This document shows, piece after piece, positions 32,431 through 40,478 of a stretch of DNA of 51,056 nt. A program made the position numbers and the translations under genes. Position 1 is the stretch's first letter. Each line of letters starts with the position of its first letter. The stretch lies in contig NZ_RAWA01000024.1 of assembly GCF_003611675.1 (NCBI RefSeq), positions 1 through 51,056 on the forward strand. The letters are read 5' to 3'. The notes under the pieces were generated by a model that had not been told where the DNA came from, made no database searches, and saw nothing but the letters and a program-made list of their open reading frames with translations. The DNA is from Corallococcus sp. CA053C (GTDB taxonomy: Bacteria > Myxococcota > Myxococcia > Myxococcales > Myxococcaceae).

Positions 32431-32883
32431 CTACTGGTACCAGTAAACGCTGTTCACGCGTGCGCCCTGGTTGAGGTCGCACGCGAGGTTCAGGGTGCCG
32501 CCGGCAGGCACGTACACCGGGCCGAGCGCGACGCTCACGTTGGCGCCGAAGCTCGGGAGGTAGGTGACGGGCACCGACCACATCTGCGTCGCATCACTGC
32601 TGAGCGCGAAGAACCGGCAGCCGACGTTGTTGGCGGAGGTCGCGCCATAGGCATTGAAGGTGACCCGGTAGTTACCGGAGCCGTCGACCTGGAGCGGGTA
32701 GAACAGCCCGACCGTCCTGGGGCAGTTGTTCGTCTGCGTGGTCCACGACTCGCCCAGGCAGGCGCCATCCGCTTGGAGCTGGGGCTTGCCGTGCCACCCG
32801 GAGACGGTGCGGGCGCTGGCGGTCCCCGCCACGCTGCCGAGCACCACCGCTGAAGCAATGAGGATCCTCTTGTAATGGGCCAT
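32431..32883 (-). CDS. small secreted protein with disulfide pattern
   Basis: A 150-residue exported protein. The signal peptide ILIASAVVLGSVAGTASA is followed by a mature domain of about 125 residues with four Cys (DGACLGES, TNNCPRT, NVGCRFF, NLACDLN). Beta-strand alternation (YRVTFNAYGATSANN, VPVTYLPSFGANVSVALG) suggests a compact sandwich. AAGGAG 9 nt upstream fixes ATG 32883. Secreted proteins of this type recur in myxobacteria, but I do not recognise a named family. It is divergent from the kinase-TPR gene. Confidence 0.75.
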   Translation of the reverse strand: MAHYKRILIASAVVLGSVAGTASARTVSGWHGKPQLQADGACLGESWTTQTNNCPRTVGLFYPLQVDGSGNYRVTFNAYGATSANNVGCRFFALSSDATQMWSVPVTYLPSFGANVSVALGPVYVPAGGTLNLACDLNQGARVNSVYWYQ

Positions 32884-33201
32884 CGGTTCGACTCCTTGGA
32901 GTGAAAGTGCTTCGAGGCGTGTGAGAGTGTTTGCCGGAGCCGGCCCCTCGGCTCGGCGGCATGAGCGTGGAGGTGTGGAGTCGGTGCTTCGGTCGTGAAG
33001 GCCTCTCCATACGTCCTCGTCGGATGCATGGCTTTGCAGCTCACATGCCGATCCAGTCGCCGCGTTCCTCGGACGCATCTGCCTCGGAGCGCACCTGACT
33101 GAGGCCCAGGAAGGCACGCCACGGACACAGCGCCGCGCGGTGCCAGGCACACCGTTTCGCTGTGTCGGATGGCCGGGGGCCGGGTGTCTGGGTAGACCAT
33201 C
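32884..33201. other. divergent intergenic region
   Basis: 318 bp between the secreted-protein gene and the kinase-TPR gene. It must contain both promoters. I see no gene, no convincing -35/-10 pair and no strong repeat. Confidence 0.5.
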
Positions 33202-36200
33202 ATGGGCTACCATGACGGGATGGGGGAAGCCGTGGACGATGACCGGGACGTCACTCCGGAGGTGGCACAGCTCACCGTAGGGGCCAGCCTCGTGCCGGAC
33301 GGCTCGCCCGGAGCGGGGTCGGGCCAGCTCCACGGAAACTCTTCCGTGGGGCACTACACGTTGCTGGAGCTGCTCGGCCACGGCGGCATGGGAGAGGTCC
33401 ACAGGGCCTGGGACAGGCGGCTGAGCCGCACCGTCGCGCTGAAGTTCGTGCGAGGCGCGGACCCGGACCGGGTGATGCGCTTCCTGCAAGAGGCCCGGAT
33501 GCAGGCGCGAATCGACCATCCGAACGTGTGCGCGGTGTACGAGGTCGGTCATGCGGAGGGCCGGGACTACATCGCGATGCAGCTCATCGAGGGCCAGCGG
33601 CTCGACCAGGCCGCGGCAGGGCTGTCGCTCCCGGAGAGGGTCCAACTGATGCGAGAGGTCGCCTCCGCGATGCACGAGGCGCATCGGCTCGGCGTCATCC
33701 ACCGCGACCTCAAGCCGGGCAACATCCTGGTGCGACGGCAGGAGGACGGGCGCTGCGCCCCGGTGGTGATGGACTTCGGTCTGGCGCACGAACCCGGCCT
33801 CGAGCAGGGCCTCACCTGGTCGGGCGCTGTGATGGGCACCCCCGCGTACATGTCACCGGAGCAGGCCCGAGGGGAGACGCGGGCCGTCGACCGGCGCTCG
33901 GACGTCTATTGCCTGGGCGCCACCCTCCACGAGCTGCTGACCGGCGCTCCTCCGTTCTCGGACAAGACGCTCGTCGGCACCCTCAACAAGGTGCTCCACG
34001 AAGAGGCGCCGCCCGTGCGCACGCTCGTGCCTCACCTGCCCGGCGACCTGGAGGTCATCGTCCTCAAGTGCCTGAGCAAGGACCCCGGGCAGCGCTACCC
34101 TTCGGCGCGAGCCCTGGCCGAGGACCTGGGGCGCTACATCGACGGAGAGCCCATCCTCGGGCAGCGCCCGGGGCCGCTCTCCCGGCTATGGCGCCGCGCG
34201 CGCAAGCACCGGACCCTGGTGGCGAGCTCCGCCGTGTCACTCTCGCTCATCCTGGTGCTCTCGGTCCTGGGCATCACGTCCAGGTGGGACGCGCGACAGG
34301 CTCGACTGCAATCGGAGGGGCGTGCGCGGATGGCCGAGCAGCTTGGCCAGCAGGTGAAGGACCTCGAGTGGTTCCTGCGATTCGCATACACGGCCCCCCT
34401 GCATGACACCCGTCGAGAGCAGCAGCTCGTGCGTGAGCGCATGGCGCGCATCGCCGCCTGGCGGCACACGCTGGGGGCACCGGGAGATGCGCTCGTCCAG
34501 TACGCTCTGGGACGTGGCCATCTGGCGATGCAAGAGCTGGAACAGGCGCACACCGCGCTGACGCGCGCGAGGAAGCTGGGGCTGGACTCGCCAGAGCTCC
34601 ATTATGCGCTGGGAAGGGGCCTCGGCGAGCGCTACCACCAGGAGATGGAAGCGGCGCGGCACGGGGGCGACCCGGCGTGGGTCGCGGCGCGGCAGCGCGC
34701 CATCGAAGAACAGTACCTCCGGCCAGCGCTCCAGTCGCTCGAACGCAGCCAGGTGCTGGAGCTGGAGTCCCCCCAATATCTGGAGGGATTGATTGCCTTC
34801 TATCGCCACGACTACGACGCGGCGGCTCGGGCGGCGGCCCTCGCCGAGACCCAGGCGCCGTGGCTGTACGAGGCCCGGAAGCTCGCGGGCGACGTGGCCC
34901 ACGCACGAGCGATGGAGCAGTTGGAGCGGGGCAACTACGACGCGGCCCGCTCGGGCCTCCACGAGGCCCGCCGCCTCCATGAGCGCGCCGTGGAGCTGGG
35001 ACGCAGTGACGCCCGGAGCTACGAGGCGCTGGCGGAGGTGGGGTTGCAGGAGGCGGAGTTGGACCGGCGCGAGGGGCAGTCTTCCGGGGCTTCGCTGGAG
35101 AGGGCGCTGTCCGCGGCGGAGCAGGGTCTCCAGGCCGCGCCGTCTCGCGGGGCTGGCTACACCCGGAAGGCCTTCATCCTCCTCAATCGGTACCGCGCCG
35201 CGAACCCGGGCGGTGAAGAGGTGGACCCGAAACGACTCCTCACCGACTGCATCGCGACCGCGTCGCGCGCGGTGGAGTTGTCTCCCCTGGACGTCCAGGC
35301 ACACGACATCCTGGGCGTCGGCTATTTCTTCCTGGGGCTCCAGGCGTCCTGGGAGGGAGGAGACCCCGAGCCGTCCTGGCGCGAGGCCATCTCCCGGCTG
35401 GGTCGGGCCCTCGAACTCCAACCCCAATACCCCTGGGGACTCAACGACCTGTCGCTGGTGCATCGTTGGCGAGGGAATCGCCAGCGCGAGCGCGGTGAGG
35501 ATCCATCCACCTCCTATGCCGAGGCGGAACGCCTCCTGCGTCTGGCCGTGAGGTACGACCCGAAATACGTGTTCGGGTACTCGAACCTGGCGGAGCTGTA
35601 CAACGCGATGGCGGCTCAGCGGCTCGCGCGGGGGATTGATCCGGAGCCGGAGGTGCGAAAGGCCATCGCGGCGGGTGAGGCAGTGCTCGCCATCAACGGC
35701 AACTACCACTCCGCGCTGAACAAGCTGGGGCTCTCGGAGCTGCTTCGCGTGGAGTACCTCGTCGCCTCGGCGGCGGATGCACGGGCTCCGTTGGCGCGTG
35801 CCGCTCGCTGGTTCGAGCGCTCGCTCGGCATCAATCCGACCTTCGCGCGGACCCACTTCTTCCTCGCGACGGGGCACTTGTTCGCGGCGACCCAGGCCGT
35901 GGTGGAAGGTCGCGCCCCCGATGTCGCGCTCGAGGCGGGCCGACATGCCCTGCGGGACGCGACGCTAGGGGATGCGAGCTGCGCCGACTGTCAGGTCCTG
36001 AGCGCGCGGCTGGCGCTCGTGGAGGCCACCTGGGTACGACGCAACGGCGGCTCCGGACTCCGACTCCTCCAGCTCGCGCGCGCCGAAGCGAGGAGAGCGG
36101 TGGAGATACAGCCCTACAACGAATCCCACCAGGAGCTGGCGAGGGCCTGCCTGCGTCTGGCGGAAGCTGTGTCTCCCCGCGAGGCCCCTGGCTTCATCTC

Positions 36201-36441
36201 CGAGGGCCTCGCGCAAGTGGACCGGGCGCTCACGCTGGACCCGAAGCTGGCTTCGGCTCATGCCGTCCGTGGAGGGTTGCTGTTGCTCCAGGCACGGCTG
36301 GCACGCGCGGAGGCGGCGCGCGCCGAGCATCTGCGTCAGGCCCGCGAGTCACTGGTGAAGGCCCTCGTCTTCAATCCACTGCTGCGGCGGGAGTACGCGG
36401 AGGCGCTCCGCAAGGCGGGGCTCAGTCCGGCGCCGGGGTGA
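33202..36441 (+). CDS. Ser/Thr protein kinase with transmembrane helix and TPR region
   Basis: A 1,079-residue PknB-type kinase. Motifs are complete: GHGGMGEV loop, VALKFV lysine, EARMQARI Glu, HRDLKPGN, MDFGLAHE and MSPEQARGE. The kinase domain spans about residues 50-320. A transmembrane helix lies near 338-358 (TLVASSAVSLSLILVLSVLG). The remaining about 700 residues are TPR-like helical repeats (YALGRGHLAMQELEQAHTAL, YEALAEVGLQEAELDRREGQ), predicted outside the membrane. This layout is common in myxobacteria. The start may be 33202 or 33220; neither has a strong Shine-Dalgarno sequence. It converges with the ADYC-like gene, overlapping by 20 bp. Confidence 0.9.
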   Translation: MGYHDGMGEAVDDDRDVTPEVAQLTVGASLVPDGSPGAGSGQLHGNSSVGHYTLLELLGHGGMGEVHRAWDRRLSRTVALKFVRGADPDRVMRFLQEARMQARIDHPNVCAVYEVGHAEGRDYIAMQLIEGQRLDQAAAGLSLPERVQLMREVASAMHEAHRLGVIHRDLKPGNILVRRQEDGRCAPVVMDFGLAHEPGLEQGLTWSGAVMGTPAYMSPEQARGETRAVDRRSDVYCLGATLHELLTGAPPFSDKTLVGTLNKVLHEEAPPVRTLVPHLPGDLEVIVLKCLSKDPGQRYPSARALAEDLGRYIDGEPILGQRPGPLSRLWRRARKHRTLVASSAVSLSLILVLSVLGITSRWDARQARLQSEGRARMAEQLGQQVKDLEWFLRFAYTAPLHDTRREQQLVRERMARIAAWRHTLGAPGDALVQYALGRGHLAMQELEQAHTALTRARKLGLDSPELHYALGRGLGERYHQEMEAARHGGDPAWVAARQRAIEEQYLRPALQSLERSQVLELESPQYLEGLIAFYRHDYDAAARAAALAETQAPWLYEARKLAGDVAHARAMEQLERGNYDAARSGLHEARRLHERAVELGRSDARSYEALAEVGLQEAELDRREGQSSGASLERALSAAEQGLQAAPSRGAGYTRKAFILLNRYRAANPGGEEVDPKRLLTDCIATASRAVELSPLDVQAHDILGVGYFFLGLQASWEGGDPEPSWREAISRLGRALELQPQYPWGLNDLSLVHRWRGNRQRERGEDPSTSYAEAERLLRLAVRYDPKYVFGYSNLAELYNAMAAQRLARGIDPEPEVRKAIAAGEAVLAINGNYHSALNKLGLSELLRVEYLVASAADARAPLARAARWFERSLGINPTFARTHFFLATGHLFAATQAVVEGRAPDVALEAGRHALRDATLGDASCADCQVLSARLALVEATWVRRNGGSGLRLLQLARAEARRAVEIQPYNESHQELARACLRLAEAVSPREAPGFISEGLAQVDRALTLDPKLASAHAVRGGLLLLQARLARAEAARAEHLRQARESLVKALVFNPLLRREYAEALRKAGLSPAPG

Positions 36442-37747
36442 ACGTGCCCGTGGCGAGTTTTCCCGTCGGTGTCCATGTGGGCGGCCTGGCGCAAGGCGGC
36501 ACACCGAGCATGCCGGCGGGCAGGGCGATGTCGGGGACCCGGCGGTTCTCAGGGTTGAGGCAGACCGCGCCTTGGGGACTCCAGAGGGCCTCCAGCGTCC
36601 GAAGCTCTTCGACCTGGTTGTTCGCGTTCCTCCCCAGTCCGAACTGGTCGCGCTTGTTGATGCGCGTGCCATTCCGGGTGTAGCTCTTGAGGTCTCCGCG
36701 GCCGACGAAATACGCGGCGCGCTTGGCCTGCAGGCACGAGCCGAAGAGATGGCTGCGGAGCGTGTCGTAGACGCCTGTGTCGGGGTTCCAGGGGGCGTAG
36801 CCCCAGTCGAGGCAGGTGACGATGGCCCCCGACTCACAGCCGATGGTGGTCCACGTCGGGACGGGCTCGACGGCTGCGTTCACGCTGTTGATGCGCAGCC
36901 TTGGCAGGAAGGAAGTTGCGTCCCTGTCGGAGGCGATGACGCCCCTCAGGTCGCAGTGATGCACCCAAGGCCCCGTGGCCTCCCGGTAGAGGACGTCATA
37001 GCCGCGGACCCGGGTCGAAGCCCCGGGGCGAGGCGTCACCGCCACCTCGAAGGTCGCCGCTCTTTCGGGCCCGCCGTCATCGGCTGGGAGCGAAACCCGG
37101 AGTCTCAGCAGGTGGAGGTTCTCGTCTCGAAGTTGAAGAACCTGGGTCGCGGTGTCGATGCAGGCGCTGGACATGGGACAGTAGTTCACGGTGAACCGGG
37201 TGCCCTCCGCCTGGATGCTGTGAATCCTGACGGGCTCGCCTGTGCCGGATGTCTGGGGATTCTGTAGCACTCCCGTCACGGTGTATCCGCCGAGCAGGTC
37301 CCCGGGCGTGCTGGGGACTCGGCCCATCAAGCGGACAGAGGGGCGGGGTGCGCTGGTCGAGGCCGGGATGTTCGCGAAGGCTTCGGGACAGAAGCGTGGT
37401 CTCCCATCCACCTGGAAGCAGTAGGTGCCGCCCTCGACGACGAAGATGCCCAGCCCGTTCGTCTCCGGAGGTCGGCAGCTGGGTTGCCCGGTCGGACATT
37501 CCCATGGCGACAGGGGTATGGCTTCCGGGGGGAGGACACAGGTCTCCGAGCGGCAGTCCTGGACGGGCAGGCTCTCGTTGAGGTCGGGCTCTCCGGGGGG
37601 CGTGGGCCTCACGCAGGACTTGCTCCCGGGGAACAATACACAGCACCCGCTGACCCCCATGGCCAGGAACAGCATCACCACGTACTGGAGCCTTGCGCTC
37701 ACTCGCGAGCCGAGTCCGGGAGGGCGGAGGCACTGCTTCGTTGTCAT
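36422..37747 (-). CDS. ADYC-like lipoprotein
   Basis: A 441-residue lipoprotein. The signal ends VVMLFLAMGVSGC. The mature part is Cys-rich (CCVLFPGSKSC, DCRSETCVLP, CRPPETNG, YCPMSSAC). The C-terminal region AAYFVGRGDLKSYTRNGTRINKRDQFG resembles the conserved part of the myxobacterial ADYC family, although the name-giving motif is altered to AAYF. Strand-rich middle segments (VRIHSIQAEGTRFTVNY, LLRLRVSLPADD) precede it. ATG 37747 is chosen, and ATG 37762 is a close alternative. Its role is unknown; it is probably exposed on the cell surface. Divergent from the FHA activator, which may control it. Confidence 0.65.
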   Translation of the reverse strand: MTTKQCLRPPGLGSRVSARLQYVVMLFLAMGVSGCCVLFPGSKSCVRPTPPGEPDLNESLPVQDCRSETCVLPPEAIPLSPWECPTGQPSCRPPETNGLGIFVVEGGTYCFQVDGRPRFCPEAFANIPASTSAPRPSVRLMGRVPSTPGDLLGGYTVTGVLQNPQTSGTGEPVRIHSIQAEGTRFTVNYCPMSSACIDTATQVLQLRDENLHLLRLRVSLPADDGGPERAATFEVAVTPRPGASTRVRGYDVLYREATGPWVHHCDLRGVIASDRDATSFLPRLRINSVNAAVEPVPTWTTIGCESGAIVTCLDWGYAPWNPDTGVYDTLRSHLFGSCLQAKRAAYFVGRGDLKSYTRNGTRINKRDQFGLGRNANNQVEELRTLEALWSPQGAVCLNPENRRVPDIALPAGMLGVPPCARPPTWTPTGKLATGTFTPAPD

Positions 37748-37931
37748 TGCCAGTCCATTCATCCTGGGGCTTGTATAGCGAACGTCGTGCCAGAGCGGGC
37801 CGCGTGAACAGGGTTCCCCGCGCCGCGAGGAGTCTCGATGACTTGCGAAGCGACGCGGGCCCGCAGTGGTGGAGCGAGGGTCGGTGGCACAGGAAGAGGC
37901 ACCGCCTGACGTGTGCCCGTGGCACAAGCGT

Positions 37932-39332
37932 ATGATGGCAACCATGGAAAGGGAACTGGAACGGTCGACGGTGCGCTCCAGCAGGGATGTCGCTGGCGCT
38001 CATGCGAGCGATGCGGCTCGTGTCCCAGGGCTGCTGCGCCTCTTCGGAGGAGGCCGGGCAATGGCCGTGGCGATGCCCTCGAGTGGGGAGGTCCTGGAGT
38101 TGGGGCGAGGCGCCACCGCGCTGGGTGAGGTCCAGGACGCGAAGATGTCGCGGCGTCATGCCCAGGTCCGCTTCGATGGGCGGAGCTTCTGGGTCACCGA
38201 CCTGGGCAGTCAGAATGGCACGTTCGTGGACGGTGAGGCTTTTCCCAAGGGGACGGTCCGTGAGGCGAGGCGTGTGGTGCGCATGGGGGACTCGCTCTTC
38301 GTTCCCTGCCAGGACCTACGGCCGTTCCAAGCCGAGGGGGTCCAACTCGTGGAGGGGTTCGTGCGGGGGCCGGCGATGCAAGGTCTGCTCGCGGAAGTCT
38401 CCCAGGCGGCCAGTCTTGGCTTTTCGCTGCACATCCATGGGGAGAGCGGTACTGGCAAGGAAGGCGTGGCGCGCACCTTCCACTTCCACTCTCACCGGCG
38501 AAGTGGCCCTTTCATCGCCGTCAACTGCGCGGCCATTCCCCTGAGCATCGCGGAGCGACTGCTGTTCGGCGCTCGGCGGGGAGCGTACTCAGGGGCCGAC
38601 GTGGACGCCCCGGGTTACCTCCAGTCCGCGGATGGAGGCACCTTGTTCCTCGACGAGGTCGTGGAACTGGACCTGTCGGTCCAGGCCAAGCTCCTGCGGG
38701 TACTCGAGAGCAGGGAGGTGCTCCCGTTGGGGGCTTGGAAGGCACAGCCGATAGACTTGCGAGTCTGCTGCGCCAGCAACAAGGACCTGCGCGCCCTGGT
38801 GGCCAACGGGCAGTTGCGCGAGGACCTGTACTTCCGCATCGGCCGACCGGAGGTCACGCTGCCGCCGTTGCGCCAGCGCCCCGAGGAGATTCCCCTGCTG
38901 CTCGAGCAGGAACTCCAGCGGATCTCGCCCGGGATGGGCCTGCACGTCTCGCTGGTCGAGGAGTGTCTGCGGAGGCCCTGGCCCGGTAACGTCCGCGAGT
39001 TGCTGGTCGAGCTGCGCGGCGCGGTACAAGCCGCGCTCATGCAAGGCGCGTCTCGTGTCGAGGCACGTCATCTCGGTCCTGGCGCCGGAGCGAGCTTCGG
39101 GCCGGCCTTGTCACGGGCTCCCGAAGCACAGCGAGAACCTCCTCGGCAGCGGGCGCCATCGAAGGCGAAGCCCCTGCCTCCCGACGAGCGTGCCCGCATC
39201 GAGCAGGCCCTGCTCCAGAACGGAGGCAACGTGACCGCCACGGCGCGAGCGCTCGGCATCCATCGCACGCAGCTCCGGAGGCTGCTCGAGCGCCACGCAC
39301 TCACCCCTCCCGATGCGGACGAACAGGAGTGA
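37932..39332 (+). CDS. FHA-domain sigma-54-dependent transcriptional activator
   Basis: A 466-residue enhancer-binding protein. The N-terminal FHA domain (LGRGATALGEVQDAKMSRRHAQVRFDGRSFWVTDLGSQNGTFVDG, split here in the family-typical order) binds phosphothreonine peptides. The AAA+ core has Walker A GESGTGKE at about residue 170, Walker B GGTLFLDEV and the arginine finger region. The sigma-54 contact loop reads GAYSGA in place of the consensus GAFTGA. The C-terminus is a Fis-type helix-turn-helix (NVTATARALGIHRTQLRRLLERH). FHA sensing suggests control by a Ser/Thr kinase, and one is encoded 1.5 kb away. Several ATGs cluster at 37932-37944 without a clear Shine-Dalgarno sequence. Confidence 0.9.
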   Translation: MMATMERELERSTVRSSRDVAGAHASDAARVPGLLRLFGGGRAMAVAMPSSGEVLELGRGATALGEVQDAKMSRRHAQVRFDGRSFWVTDLGSQNGTFVDGEAFPKGTVREARRVVRMGDSLFVPCQDLRPFQAEGVQLVEGFVRGPAMQGLLAEVSQAASLGFSLHIHGESGTGKEGVARTFHFHSHRRSGPFIAVNCAAIPLSIAERLLFGARRGAYSGADVDAPGYLQSADGGTLFLDEVVELDLSVQAKLLRVLESREVLPLGAWKAQPIDLRVCCASNKDLRALVANGQLREDLYFRIGRPEVTLPPLRQRPEEIPLLLEQELQRISPGMGLHVSLVEECLRRPWPGNVRELLVELRGAVQAALMQGASRVEARHLGPGAGASFGPALSRAPEAQREPPRQRAPSKAKPLPPDERARIEQALLQNGGNVTATARALGIHRTQLRRLLERHALTPPDADEQE

Positions 39333-39390
39333 GTCAGGGAGACGGCCGCCCACCTCGAAGGCTCTATCGACGGAGGGGCGCTGGGGCCGG

Positions 39391-40107
39391 ATGCATCCTC
39401 CTCTGCTCATGAAGAGGCTTCGGCTGGAGCCGAAGCGGCAGGACGCTGGGAGCGCTCCTCTTCGCAGCATGAGGGAGGCTGCTCTTCCGGTCACCCTTCA
39501 CGAGCCGAGCTATCAGCAGATGGTGGCCAGTATCTCTGACAGGGAAGAGCTCCTGGCTACCGCCATGCTGTATTTCCCGCACGAGTGGGTTCACGTGCAA
39601 CAAAACATTGGTCAGAAGCGCATGGTGGACCTCCTGCGTGAGGCGGGGGGCGAGTCGACGCTGATGCAGTTGGACCTGTCGGCGGACCATGCCGCGGCCC
39701 AGCTCACCCGGCGCGTTGAGCCTCGGTGGAATTTGGCTTGGCTCAAGGGCCTTCAGAGCCGCTCCCTGCTCAGCTACCCGGCCGGGCGCGGTCACACCAC
39801 TGCATCGCGGGGCCGCAAGACTACCCGGCTCATCTCACTGCGGCTCGACTACCTTGTACGCACCGCTTACCGCACTCCGGGCTGGTTCTCGAAGCTTGGT
39901 GAAGGTTACGTTTTCGTGGATCTCAGCCCAGGAGGCGGTGCGATGTTCCTCCTCGTCAGCGGCCCACCTCTCTCCGTCGTAGACCACACGCGCCTATCAT
40001 CCGAACAGGCCGCCTTCCTCACCGCAATCATGGATGAGCGCGAGGAGAAGGGCGACAGGCTCACTGATCTCGATGCGCTACTTCGGATCAGCTTTCGGGT
40101 CAGTTGA
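39391..40107 (+). CDS. protein with HEWVH zinc-metallopeptidase motif, possibly 5'-truncated
   Basis: About 238 residues, start uncertain. AMLYFPHEWVHVQQNIGQKR contains an HExxH zinc-binding motif (codons 39580-39594) in a helix, as in zincin peptidases. A third ligand is not obvious. Later segments TRLISLRLDYLVRTAYRTPGWFSKLGEGY and FLLVSGPPLSVVDHTRLSSEQAAFL are conserved-looking. The N-terminal 40-50 residues are Arg/Lys-rich and unlike a folded start, so the gene may be a fragment of a longer one or begin internally. Its stop lies 12 bp before the left 99-bp repeat. No signal peptide. Confidence 0.6.
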   Translation: MHPPLLMKRLRLEPKRQDAGSAPLRSMREAALPVTLHEPSYQQMVASISDREELLATAMLYFPHEWVHVQQNIGQKRMVDLLREAGGESTLMQLDLSADHAAAQLTRRVEPRWNLAWLKGLQSRSLLSYPAGRGHTTASRGRKTTRLISLRLDYLVRTAYRTPGWFSKLGEGYVFVDLSPGGGAMFLLVSGPPLSVVDHTRLSSEQAAFLTAIMDEREEKGDRLTDLDALLRISFRVS

Positions 40108-40118
40108 GCCGGTGTAAC

Positions 40119-40217
40119 GGGCCGGGGTCATGGATCGCAGCCGGGTCGGCCAAACGGATCGCGAATCCTGATCGCTCAGGAATGGCCGCTTGCGGCCGGT
40201 TGCCCTTCGCCCGCGCG
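40119..40217 (+). repeat. left 99-bp inverted repeat (copy L)
   Basis: 99 bp starting GGGCCGGGGTCATGGATCGC. It matches the reverse complement of 42190-42288 at 90 of 99 positions with no gaps. It contains two small dyads that survive in the partner: CCTGATCGCTCAGG (the partner has the perfect palindrome CCTGAGCGCTCAGG) and GGCCGCTTGCGGCC. No flanking target duplication is evident by eye. Confidence 0.92.
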
Positions 40218-40394
40218 GAGGGAGGGGCAAGGGCGCAGAACCGTTCAGGTTTCGGCGGAGCCGACCCTTGACGCTCCTAAGCACGCGGGCTGGTCGGACT
40301 GATCGGGACAACGATCCGAGGAGGTGTCCCACGAGCGATCCGATAGGGCGGCCCATGACACTCGAACAGCGGCTGCCTGACGAACTCGTCACCT

Positions 40395-40437
40395 CGATCC
40401 GCTTGGCCGACCCTCCTGCGGTCTATGACCCCGGCCG
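40395..40437 (-). repeat. partial third copy of the 99-bp repeat (copy C)
   Basis: The reverse complement matches the first 43 bp of copy L at 37 positions (shared core GGGTCGGCCAA then CGGATCG), after which similarity stops. With copy L it makes an inverted pair about 319 bp end to end. It has the same orientation as the right copy. Confidence 0.8.
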
Positions 40438-40478
40438 TTGACAGCGTCGTCTGGCGCGCGAGGAGAACCAGCACCAAG

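Larger units (their letters stand above)
40108..40478. other. repeat-rich noncoding segment
   Basis: 371 bp that hold the left 99-bp repeat (40119-40217), about 175 bp without recognisable features, and an inverted partial copy of the repeat (40395-40437), ending at the immunity stop codon. A short open frame near 40,355-40,441 exists only because of the partial repeat. I see no gene. Confidence 0.7.

Noticed and set aside
40119-40437. The inverted pair read as an integron attC site
   Set aside because: No integron integrase gene is in the window, and the core RYYYAAC/GTTRRRY sites are not evident.
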